NCBI GenBank assembly: GCA_016297555.1
Contig: JAEDGK010000003.1
Coordinates: 1 to 39,388 of the forward strand
Direction: 5' to 3'
Source: Clostridiaceae bacterium
GTDB taxonomy: Bacteria > Bacillota > Clostridia > Oscillospirales > Acutalibacteraceae
DNA: 39,388 nucleotides
The translations under genes and the position numbers were made by a program. The first letter of the stretch is position 1; each line of letters starts with the position of its first letter. The notes under the pieces are model-generated. The model ran no database searches, was not told where the DNA came from, and saw only the letters and a list, made by a program, of their open reading frames with translations. Below are positions 33,195 to 39,388 of the stretch, one piece after another.

Positions 33195-33232
33195 CAAAAA
33201 GTCAATATTTTGTTAAAATGTTTATTAAAACA

Positions 33233-33261
33233 TTGAATTATCGCGCGGATAAGTATATAAT
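33233..33261 (+). promoter_or_regulatory. Promoter of the sirtuin gene with overlapping inverted repeat
   Basis: TTGAAT (33233-33238), a 17-bp spacer and a perfect TATAAT (33256-33261) lie 20 bp before the ATG at 33281. The inverted repeat AATGTTT-ATTA-AAACATT (33217-33234) overlaps the first bases of the -35 and could be an operator, though AT-richness makes chance symmetry possible. Confidence 0.7.
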
Positions 33262-33280
33262 TTCAATCGGGGTGAAAATC

Positions 33281-34009
33281 ATGGAATTAAACGATAAAAT
33301 TTTAAGGCTGAACGAAGTGATTGCTCAAAGCAGCCGCATTGTGTTTTTCGGAGGCGCAGGTGTTTCGACGGAAAGTAACATCCCCGATTTCCGCTCTGCC
33401 GACGGCATATATATGACGGATTATAAAATTCCGCCCGAAACGATTTTGAGCCATACATTTTTTATGGAGCACACGGCTGAATTTTATGATTTTTACAGGA
33501 AGCATCTTTGCTATCCCGACGCAAAGCCGAATGACGCCCATTATAAGCTTGCGGAGCTTGAAAAAAGCGGCAAGCTGCTGTCGGTTATAACGCAGAATGT
33601 TGACGGACTTCACACAAAAGCAGGAAGTAAATCGGTTTGTGAGCTTCACGGCTCGGCTCTTCGCAATTACTGCATGAAATGCGGTAAATTTTATGATTTT
33701 GACTATGTTTATAAAGCCGACGGAATTCCTATATGCGAATGCGGCGGTATTATAAAACCCGATGTAGTTCTGTATGAAGAACCGCTTGACAGCGATGTTA
33801 TTACCAAAGCTGTCATCGCAATTACTGCCGCCGACCTGCTCATTGTTGCTGGGACTTCGCTTACGGTATATCCCGCGGCGGGTTTTATAAGATATTTTTC
33901 GGGAGATAATCTGGTTCTCATCAACCGTGACGAAACCGAAATGGACTCAAAATTCGGACTTATCATTCACGAAAAGGTAGGAGAAGTTTTGAGCAGAATA
34001 AATTTTTAG
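33281..34009 (+). CDS. Sirtuin, NAD-dependent protein deacylase
   Basis: This 242-residue Sir2 protein removes acyl groups from lysines using NAD. It has GGAGVSTESNIPDFRS (24-39, NAD binding), TQNVDGLH (104-111), catalytic His123 in LHGSA, and the zinc cysteines 131, 134, 152 and 154 (CMKC and CEC). The second Cys pair has one residue between instead of the usual two, which is seen in several Firmicute sirtuins. The start at 33281 follows CGGGGTGAAAATC; an in-frame ATG about 100 bp upstream lies before the promoter. The gene stands alone, divergent from tepA and convergent with fhs. Acetyl-CoA synthetase control is a common role, but no such gene is beside it. Confidence 0.93.
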   Translation: MELNDKILRLNEVIAQSSRIVFFGGAGVSTESNIPDFRSADGIYMTDYKIPPETILSHTFFMEHTAEFYDFYRKHLCYPDAKPNDAHYKLAELEKSGKLLSVITQNVDGLHTKAGSKSVCELHGSALRNYCMKCGKFYDFDYVYKADGIPICECGGIIKPDVVLYEEPLDSDVITKAVIAITAADLLIVAGTSLTVYPAAGFIRYFSGDNLVLINRDETEMDSKFGLIIHEKVGEVLSRINF

Positions 34010-34042
34010 TCTGATTAATAAAGTTAATACCAAAAGAATTGT

Positions 34043-34087
34043 AATTGCCCTCAAATCCGCCTTTTCGGCAGGCATTTGAGGGCAATT
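34043..34087. terminator. Bidirectional terminator between sirtuin and fhs
   Basis: A perfect 14-bp stem (AATTGCCCTCAAAT at 34043-34056 with 34074-34087) and a small inner GCC/GGC stem lie between two convergent genes. The flanks are AT-rich rather than pure T-runs, but position and symmetry fit termination from both sides. Confidence 0.7.
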
Positions 34088-34125
34088 AATGTTAATGTTA
34101 AAATTTTTACAATATGTTAAATCAA

Positions 34126-35793
34126 TCAAAACAGTCCGCTGATTTTTCCGTTTTCGTCAACATCGATTTTTTCCGCCGCGGGAACCTTGGGCAAGCCGGG
34201 CATAGTCATAATATCGCCGGTCAAAACCACGATAAAACCTGCTCCTGCGGAGATTTTGACATTTTTGACCGTTACGGTGAAGTTTTCGGGAGCGCCGAGC
34301 TTGGCAGGATCATCCGAAAAGCTGTATTGCGTTTTTGCAATGCAAACGGGCAGACCTGAATATCCCATAGCTTCAAGCGCGGCTATCTGCTTCTTTGCGG
34401 CGGGCATTACGCTGATGCCGCTTCCGCCGTAAATCTTCTTTACAACAGCTTCGATTTTATCTTCAATCGAGCCGTCAAGCTCATATGAGAATGAGAAATC
34501 ATTGGGTTCTTCGCAAAGTCTGACAACCTCTTTTGCAAGCTCCTCGCCGCCCTTACCGCCTTCTGCCCAGACGGTGGAAAGAACAACATTTACGCCAAGT
34601 TCCTTGCATTTATCGATAACAAGCTCAATTTCCGCATCGGTATCGGTCGGAAAACGGTTAACGGCAACAACGCAGGGAAGCTTATAAACATTTTTGATGT
34701 TGGAAACATGGCGAAGAAGGTTGGGTATTCCCTTTTCAAGAGAATCAAGATTTTCTGTATTCAGCTCTGTTTTTGCAGTTCCTCCGTGCATTTTAAGCGC
34801 TCTGACGGTGGCAACGACTACAACGGCATTGGGAGTAATCCCCGCACAGCGGCATTTAATATCAAGGAATTTCTCGGCTCCGAGGTCTGCGCCGAAGCCC
34901 GCCTCGGTAACGGCATAATCACCGAGCTTCATTGCAAGCTTTGTTGCGGTTACGGAATTACAGCCGTGAGCAATATTGGCAAAAGGACCGCCGTGAACAA
35001 GCGCGGGAGTTCCCTCAAGAGTCTGCACAAGATTGGGTTTAAGAGCGTCTTTGAGCAAAGCTGTCATAGCACCCGCCGCATTGAGCTGACCCGCGGTTAC
35101 GGGCTTTTCGTCATAGGTATATCCGACAATTATTCTTGAAAGGCGTTCTTTCAAATCGGTTATGGATGTTGCAAGGCAGAGAACCGCCATTATTTCCGAA
35201 GCAACGGTTATATCGTAGCCGTCCTCCCTCGGAACGCCGTTGACTCTGCCGCCCAGACCGTCGGTAATAAATCTGAGCTGCCTGTCATTCATATCAACAC
35301 AGCGCTTCCATGTAATTCTGCGCGGGTCGATATTGAGTGAATTACCCTGATAAATATGATTATCCAGCATTGCGGCAAGCAGATTGTTCGCCGCGCCGAT
35401 AGCGTGAAAATCGCCCGTAAAATGAAGATTAATATCCTCCATGGGAACAACCTGAGCATATCCGCCGCCCGCAGCGCCGCCCTTGATGCCGAAAACGGGT
35501 CCGAGAGACGGCTCACGGAGCGCAACCATTACATTTTTGCCAATTCTTTTAAGACCGTCGGCAAGACCGATGGTGGTTGTGGTTTTTCCCTCGCCTGCGG
35601 GAGTGGGCGTAATTGCCGTTACAAGAATGAGCTTGCCGTTTTTGCGCTCGCTCTCGTTAAGCAGAGAAAGGTCAACCTTTGCCTTGTATTTTCCGTATTG
35701 CTCGAGGTATTTGCCGTCAATACCCGCCGCCTCGGCAATTTCGGTTATCGGTTTCATTTCAACGGACTGTGCTATTTCGATATCGGTCATCAT
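34126..35793 (-). CDS. fhs: Formate-tetrahydrofolate ligase
   Basis: This 555-residue enzyme makes 10-formyltetrahydrofolate from formate, ATP and tetrahydrofolate, feeding one-carbon metabolism and, in acetogens, the methyl branch of the Wood-Ljungdahl pathway. The ATP loop is TPTPAGEGKTTTTIGLADGL (63-82). REPSLGPVFGIKGGAAGGG, DFHAIGAANNLL and LVHGGPFANIAHGCNS are further family blocks, and the length equals the family's usual one. ATG at 35793 was chosen over a longer reading because it gives the standard length and lies after AAAGGA and the promoter. No other Wood-Ljungdahl gene is in the window, so a purine or formate-assimilation role is enough to explain it. Confidence 0.97.
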   Translation of the reverse strand: MMTDIEIAQSVEMKPITEIAEAAGIDGKYLEQYGKYKAKVDLSLLNESERKNGKLILVTAITPTPAGEGKTTTTIGLADGLKRIGKNVMVALREPSLGPVFGIKGGAAGGGYAQVVPMEDINLHFTGDFHAIGAANNLLAAMLDNHIYQGNSLNIDPRRITWKRCVDMNDRQLRFITDGLGGRVNGVPREDGYDITVASEIMAVLCLATSITDLKERLSRIIVGYTYDEKPVTAGQLNAAGAMTALLKDALKPNLVQTLEGTPALVHGGPFANIAHGCNSVTATKLAMKLGDYAVTEAGFGADLGAEKFLDIKCRCAGITPNAVVVVATVRALKMHGGTAKTELNTENLDSLEKGIPNLLRHVSNIKNVYKLPCVVAVNRFPTDTDAEIELVIDKCKELGVNVVLSTVWAEGGKGGEELAKEVVRLCEEPNDFSFSYELDGSIEDKIEAVVKKIYGGSGISVMPAAKKQIAALEAMGYSGLPVCIAKTQYSFSDDPAKLGAPENFTVTVKNVKISAGAGFIVVLTGDIMTMPGLPKVPAAEKIDVDENGKISGLF

Positions 35794-35828
35794 ATTTATC
35801 AGTATCCTTTCAAAAACATTTCCTATAT

Positions 35829-35857
35829 ATTGTGCATTAAAACTCACGGTTTGTCAA
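35829..35857 (-). promoter_or_regulatory. Candidate promoter of fhs
   Basis: On the minus strand a perfect TTGACA (35857-35852) is followed after 17 bp by CACAAT (35834-35829), which matches the -10 consensus at four of six positions. It lies 35 bp before the ATG at 35793. The -35 is strong, the -10 moderate. Confidence 0.6.
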
Positions 35858-35977
35858 TATATATGCAGTTCATTTTTAATTTTCGGCTTTTTAGACAAAG
35901 TAAAGCCCTGTTTTTATTGTAAATTCCGCCGTATTCTAAAAAAAGCGACATTTGAGCGAATTTGCATAGAAAAACTG

Positions 35978-36006
35978 TTGTTTTGGCGATTTATTTATGA
36001 TATAAT
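35978..36006 (+). promoter_or_regulatory. Extended -10 promoter of the redox operon
   Basis: TTGTTT (35978-35983), a 17-bp spacer ending TGA, and a perfect TATAAT (36001-36006) precede the ATG at 36045. A GGAGG ribosome binding site at 36032-36036 lies 8 nt before the start. The intergenic DNA between the fhs and operon promoters holds one weak hairpin and no gene. Confidence 0.75.
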
Positions 36007-36044
36007 GTTATGCGGTAAATTATTTATTAACGGAGGTTTTATAG

Positions 36045-37475
36045 ATGAATTATGATGTTGCCGTTGTCGGCGCAGGCGTAATCGGGTCGCTCACCGCCCG
36101 AGAGCTCAGCCGCTACAACATTAAAATTGCTCTTGTCGAAAAATGCAACGACATGGCAATGGGCACCTCAAAGGCAAACAGCGCCATTGTTCACGCAGGA
36201 TTTGACGCAAAGCCCGGCACACTCAAAGCGAAGCTCAATGTTGCCGGCACAGCCGCTATGCCCGAGCTTTGCAAGACTCTCGGAGTTCCTTTCAAGCCTA
36301 TCGGCTCTCTTGTAGTCGCTTTTTCCGACGAAGAAACCGAAACCCTCGGAGAGCTGCTTGAAAGAGGCGTAAAAAACGGCGTTCCCGGGCTTGAAATCTA
36401 TGACGCCGAGAAGCTGCGCGAGCTTGAGCCTAACATCAGCAATGAAGCAAAAGCGGCTTTGTGGGCTCCGAGCGCCGGAATAGTGTGCCCTTATGAACTG
36501 ACCATAGCTGCCGCTGAAAATGCGGTTGTCAACGGCGTTGACTTTATCCGCAATTTTGAAGTTAAAAAGATTGATTTTGACGGCAGCGTATTCACCGTTT
36601 CAAACGGCGAAAAAGAATTTACCGCAAAATACATAATCAACGCCGCAGGCGTTTACTGCGATGAAATCGCCGCCCTTATAGGCGATACCTCCATACACAC
36701 CGTCCCGAGAAAGGGCGAATATATGCTCTGCGACAAATCCGTCGGCGGTCTTGCTAACCACACCATCTTCCAATGTCCCTCCAAGATGGGCAAGGGCATC
36801 CTTGTAACTCCCACGGTTGACGGTAACCTTCTTATCGGACCGAGCGCGCTGGACATTGAAGATAAGGATGATGTTTCAACAACCTCCGACGCACTTTCCT
36901 CCGTTCTTCAGACGGCAAAAAAATCGGTTCCTTGCCTGACAACAAGAGAGGTTATTACCTCATTTGCAGGTCTCAGAGCACATTGTGACAGAGACGACTT
37001 CATTATTGAGCCGAGCGAAAAAAATCCGCAGTTTATCAATGTTGCGGGAATTGAATCACCCGGTCTCTCCTCTGCTCCCGCAATCGCCGAATATGTCAAG
37101 GATATTTATGTCAAGGCTGAGGCACCCGAAGAAAAAGCGGACTTCAACCCCGTGCGCGAAGAGCCCGTGCGTTTCAGACATATGAGCAACGCCGAGCGCA
37201 AAGCTCTCATTGAAAAGAACCCCGCTTACGGCAAAATAATCTGCCGTTGCGAAACAATAACCGAGGGCGAAATCATAGACGCAATCAAAGCTCCCGCCGG
37301 AGCGCGCGATGTTGACGGAGTTAAGCGAAGAACTCGCGCGGGCATGGGTCGCTGCCAAGGCGGCTTCTGCGGCTCTAAGGTTGTTGAAATTCTTGCAAAA
37401 GAGCTTGGCGTTGAAATAAACGAAATAACCAAATTCGGCGGCAATTCCAAAATTCTTTATGAAAGAACAAAGTGA
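36045..37475 (+). CDS. GlpA-like FAD-dependent dehydrogenase with BFD-type [2Fe-2S] domain
   Basis: This 476-residue protein has an FAD-binding N-terminus (VVGAGVIGS, residues 7-15), a DAO-type oxidoreductase domain with IINAAGVYCD near 198-206 and TSFAGLRAHCDRDD near 305-318, and a C-terminal BFD-like domain with Cys400, Cys402, Cys437 and Cys442 expected to hold a [2Fe-2S] cluster. The layout matches the clostridial and Thermotoga glycerol-3-phosphate dehydrogenase-like protein that comes with a second flavoprotein and DUF1667. Oxidation of glycerol-3-phosphate is the leading idea, but no glpK or glpF is in the window. It heads a three-gene operon and its stop lies 10 bp before the next start. 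Confidence 0.85.
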   Translation: MNYDVAVVGAGVIGSLTARELSRYNIKIALVEKCNDMAMGTSKANSAIVHAGFDAKPGTLKAKLNVAGTAAMPELCKTLGVPFKPIGSLVVAFSDEETETLGELLERGVKNGVPGLEIYDAEKLRELEPNISNEAKAALWAPSAGIVCPYELTIAAAENAVVNGVDFIRNFEVKKIDFDGSVFTVSNGEKEFTAKYIINAAGVYCDEIAALIGDTSIHTVPRKGEYMLCDKSVGGLANHTIFQCPSKMGKGILVTPTVDGNLLIGPSALDIEDKDDVSTTSDALSSVLQTAKKSVPCLTTREVITSFAGLRAHCDRDDFIIEPSEKNPQFINVAGIESPGLSSAPAIAEYVKDIYVKAEAPEEKADFNPVREEPVRFRHMSNAERKALIEKNPAYGKIICRCETITEGEIIDAIKAPAGARDVDGVKRRTRAGMGRCQGGFCGSKVVEILAKELGVEINEITKFGGNSKILYERTK

Positions 37476-37485
37476 GGCGGAGATT

Positions 37486-38739
37486 ATGCTTAATTATGAT
37501 ATAGTTGTTATCGGCGGAGGTCCCGCAGGAATGGCCGCTGCTCTCAGAGCAAAGGAATGCGGCGTTGACAGCATTCTTATTCTTGAAAGAGCGGAAACTC
37601 TCGGCGGAATTCTTGAGCAGTGCATTCACACGGGCTTCGGTCTTCATTATTTCGGCGAGGAGCTTTCCGGTCCGGAATATGCAGACAGATTTATTTCTCT
37701 CGTAAACAGCAATGAAATCGAATATAAAACCGACACAATGGCTCTTGAAATCACTCAGGATAACATTGTTTACGCCGTTAACAAGCAGGACGGTCTGCTT
37801 GAAATTCAGGCGAAAGCTGTTATTCTTGCAATGGGCTGCCGCGAAAGACCCAGAGGCGCTCTTAATATTGCGGGTACAAGGGCTTCCGGCATAATGAGCG
37901 CGGGCACGGCTCAGAAATATGTTAACATTGACGGCTATATGCCGGGCAAAAAGGTTGTTATACTCGGCTCGGGCGATATCGGTCTTATAATGGCACGCCG
38001 TATGACCCTTGAGGGCGCGGAGGTTAAGGTTGTATGCGAGCTTATGCCGTATTCAAGCGGACTTACAAGAAACATTGTTCAATGTCTTGACGATTTCAAC
38101 ATTCCTCTCCGACTCAGCTGCACCGTTATCGAGATACACGGCAAAGAAAGAGTTGAGGGCGTTACAATCGCCGATGTTGACGAAAACCGCAGACCCATTC
38201 CCGGAACCGAGCAGTATATCGAATGCGACACTCTGCTTCTCTCCGTCGGTCTTATCCCCGAAAACGAACTGACAAGGGCTGTCGGCATAGAGCTTGACCC
38301 CGTAACCAACGGCGCCGTTGTTGACGAATTCAGAGAAACTTCACACAAAGGCGTTTTCGCTTGCGGCAATGTTCTTCATGTTCACGATCTTGTTGACTAT
38401 GTAACGCTTGAAAGCCAGACGGCTGGCGAAGGCGCGGCAAGATATGTTCTCGGCAAATCCGAAGCTCCCGAGTATGTTTCCACAAAAGGAGTTAACGGCG
38501 TGCGCTACATTGTTCCGCAAAAGGTCAACATCAAAAACGACGGCGATGTAAAGCTTTATTTCAGAGTAGGTCAGGTTTATAAAAACGCCAAGACGGTTGT
38601 TAAATACAACGGCGAAGAAATAATCAGCAAAAAGAGACCCAGACTTGCTCCCGGCGAAATGGAGAATGTCATTATCAAAAACGATATGCTGAAAAACTTC
38701 GCTCCCGGCGGCGAAATCGAAATCTCTGTGGAGGTGTGA
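37486..38739 (+). CDS. FAD/NAD(P)-binding oxidoreductase, second subunit of the redox operon
   Basis: This 417-residue protein has two dinucleotide-binding folds: IVVIGGGPAGMAAA (6-19) for FAD and VVILGSGDIGLIMARR near 160 for NAD(P). VILAMGCRERPRGA and a late GVFACGNVLHVHD complete the pyridine-nucleotide-disulfide-type oxidoreductase pattern. A redox-active Cys pair of the disulfide-reductase type is not seen, so it probably passes electrons between NAD(P)H, flavin and its partners. The start at 37486 was chosen over ATG 37459 because GGAG and GAGG lie just before it, whereas 37459 has none. It lies between the GlpA-like and DUF1667 genes and is likely one subunit of a complex. Confidence 0.85.
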   Translation: MLNYDIVVIGGGPAGMAAALRAKECGVDSILILERAETLGGILEQCIHTGFGLHYFGEELSGPEYADRFISLVNSNEIEYKTDTMALEITQDNIVYAVNKQDGLLEIQAKAVILAMGCRERPRGALNIAGTRASGIMSAGTAQKYVNIDGYMPGKKVVILGSGDIGLIMARRMTLEGAEVKVVCELMPYSSGLTRNIVQCLDDFNIPLRLSCTVIEIHGKERVEGVTIADVDENRRPIPGTEQYIECDTLLLSVGLIPENELTRAVGIELDPVTNGAVVDEFRETSHKGVFACGNVLHVHDLVDYVTLESQTAGEGAARYVLGKSEAPEYVSTKGVNGVRYIVPQKVNIKNDGDVKLYFRVGQVYKNAKTVVKYNGEEIISKKRPRLAPGEMENVIIKNDMLKNFAPGGEIEISVEV

Positions 38740-38742
38740 TTT

Positions 38743-39108
38743 ATGCAGAAAAATATTATTTGCGTAGCCTGCCCCATGGGCTGCGGCATAACCGTTGAGC
38801 TTGCCGATAACGGCGACATCATTTCCGTAACGGGCAACACCTGCAAAAGAGGCGACGCCTACGCAAGAACCGAATGTGTTAACCCCGTCAGAAGCCTTGC
38901 AACAACAGTTAAGGTCAGCGGCGGAATACATAATGTTGTTCCCTGCAAATCCGCAGGTGCTCTTCCCAAGGGCAAAATAATGGATTGTATGAAAGAGATT
39001 GCAAAGGTTGAGGCAAAAGCGCCCGTTAAGCTCGGCGATGTGCTTATCTCCGACATACTCGGAACGGGAATTGACATTGTCGCAACCAACCATTGCCCTG
39101 CTAAATAA
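38743..39108 (+). CDS. DUF1667 iron-sulfur-type protein
   Basis: This 121-residue protein starts with ICVACPMGCGITVEL (6-20), giving Cys7, Cys10 and Cys14, followed by NTCKRGDAYARTEC with Cys34 and Cys45. The first four resemble the CxxCxxxC...C cluster site at the start of molybdopterin oxidoreductases, but no catalytic domain follows. It is DUF1667, always found with the two flavoproteins encoded upstream. A role in electron transfer within that complex is inferred. It starts 3 bp after the preceding stop with GGAGGTG upstream, and a strong terminator follows. Confidence 0.88.
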   Translation: MQKNIICVACPMGCGITVELADNGDIISVTGNTCKRGDAYARTECVNPVRSLATTVKVSGGIHNVVPCKSAGALPKGKIMDCMKEIAKVEAKAPVKLGDVLISDILGTGIDIVATNHCPAK

Positions 39109-39142
39109 TCGGGCAAAATCAAAACATTATAATAACGGTTTT

Positions 39143-39184
39143 AAGCAGAGGCTCTTCTCTTGTGAAGTGTCTCTGCTTTTTTCA
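39143..39184 (+). terminator. Terminator of the redox operon
   Basis: AAGCAGAG (39143-39150) pairs with CTCTGCTT (39171-39178), with an inner CTTC/GAAG stem, followed directly by a T-run (39177-39182). It lies 34 bp after the DUF1667 stop and is a clear rho-independent terminator. Confidence 0.9.
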
Positions 39185-39243
39185 TCGCTGTCTTAGAGTT
39201 ACCCATCTGACGGCAGACATAATTTTAGTGATTTTCAATTAAA

Positions 39244-39272
39244 TTTGTAACAATTTGTAATCATTCTGTAAC
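39244..39272. promoter_or_regulatory. Three phased direct repeats upstream of the last promoter
   Basis: TTTGTAAC (39244-39251), TTTGTAAT (39254-39261) and TCTGTAAC (39265-39272) recur at 10- and 11-bp steps, one DNA turn apart, and end 10 bp before the -35 box. Such helically phased direct repeats are typical of OmpR/PhoB-type response regulator sites. The regulator is not in the window. Confidence 0.45.
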
Positions 39273-39282
39273 TAATTATACA

Positions 39283-39311
39283 TTGATTTATTGATACATA
39301 TATTGTAAAAT
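39283..39311 (+). promoter_or_regulatory. Promoter of the gene at the right edge
   Basis: TTGATT (39283-39288), a 17-bp spacer and TAAAAT (39306-39311) form a good housekeeping promoter. The ATG is 37 bp beyond the -10 box, giving a leader of about 30 nt with GAGGAG in it. A second possible -35, TTGATA at 39291, is too close to this -10. Confidence 0.7.
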
Positions 39312-39348
39312 ACATTACAGTAATTTATCCTGACTGAGGAGCACAAAA

Positions 39349-39388
39349 ATGTCACATAATTCTAAAAATAAATTTATATATATAATCA
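39349..39388 (+). CDS. Start of an unidentified gene, cut by the window edge
   Basis: ATG at 39349 has GAGGAG about 7 nt upstream and a good promoter before that. The 13 residues visible (MSHNSKNKFIYII) give a polar, basic start running into hydrophobic residues. This could be a signal peptide or a first membrane segment. The family cannot be told. Confidence 0.6.
   Translation, partial: MSHNSKNKFIYII

Noticed and set aside
35885..35918. Hairpin GGCTTT/AAAGCC followed by CTGTTTTT between fhs and the redox operon
   Set aside because: The stem is only 6 bp with an 11-nt loop, and no plus-strand gene precedes it. It is probably chance in AT-rich DNA.
38341..39093. Open frame of about 250 codons on the minus strand opposite the redox operon
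   Set aside because: It spans two real genes and their junction in antisense, with no family resemblance or start signals.
1..39388. Possible CRISPR array, prophage, transposon, tRNA or riboswitch
   Set aside because: I saw no regularly spaced repeats, phage or transposase motifs, cloverleaf sequences or recognisable riboswitch cores. Intergenic gaps are short except 1082-1412 and 39109-39348, described above.

Overview
The window looks like chromosomal core DNA of an anaerobic, low-to-moderate-GC Firmicute of class Clostridia, most likely the Oscillospiraceae/Ruminococcaceae neighbourhood. The basis is the gene families and their order (SepF, DivIVA, LspA and an RluD-type enzyme together; TepA next to SpoIIIE/FtsK; MiaB next to a YlbF/YmcA-type protein and MutS-MutL; formate-tetrahydrofolate ligase; a DUF1667 redox operon), AGGAGG-type ribosome binding sites and frequent TTG starts. 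I see no rRNA, tRNA, CRISPR array, prophage or transposase gene.

Layout. 1-1081: 3' part of a PHP/CehA-type metallohydrolase on the plus strand, then about 330 bp of gene-free DNA holding a decayed intergenic repeat and a terminator. 1413-5363 (minus): an XRE regulator with a zinc-ribbon tail, a cyclophilin and an acyl-CoA synthetase-like enzyme from one promoter, and a membrane-anchored ComEC-like beta-lactamase-fold protein. 5527-6690 (plus): a SulP-like transporter core without a STAS domain. 6677-8174 (minus): a PiT phosphate transporter and its short DUF47/PhoU-like partner.

8223-26627 (minus) is a long, tightly packed run. In transcription order it holds miaB, a YlbF-family gene, mutS, mutL, miaA, an HlyD-like gene, yggS, sepF, divIVA, lspA, an rluD-type gene, a HAD phosphatase, split transketolase (N then C half), a membrane-anchored unknown protein, a second DivIVA-like coiled coil and an orphan fumarase beta subunit. 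Many neighbours overlap by 4-17 bp. The run joins tRNA modification, mismatch repair, cell division, envelope processing and central carbon metabolism. It begins at a promoter whose -35 box lies inside the terminator hairpin of the preceding operon. 26744-33084 (minus) is that preceding operon: tepA, ftsK/spoIIIE, a YgiQ-type radical SAM gene, a ComEC-like hydrolase and a DUF3006 gene.

33281-34009 (plus) is a sirtuin, divergent from tepA. 34126-35793 (minus) is formate-tetrahydrofolate ligase, separated from the sirtuin by a bidirectional terminator. 36045-39108 (plus) is a three-gene flavin/iron-sulfur operon (GlpA-like dehydrogenase with a BFD-type domain, pyridine-nucleotide-disulfide-type oxidoreductase, DUF1667 protein), closed by a strong terminator. 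The window ends at the first 40 bases of another plus-strand gene with a good promoter and phased direct repeats upstream.

Most of this is housekeeping. The parts most worth a second look are regulatory (terminator/promoter overlap at miaB, palindrome at the XRE promoter, phased repeats before the last gene, hairpin before mutS) and a few unusual proteins (SulP core without STAS, short DUF47 protein, orphan fumarase beta, the unknown protein at 9457-11295). I did not find a convincing new multi-gene system. All calls come from reading motifs and gene order; no database search was run.
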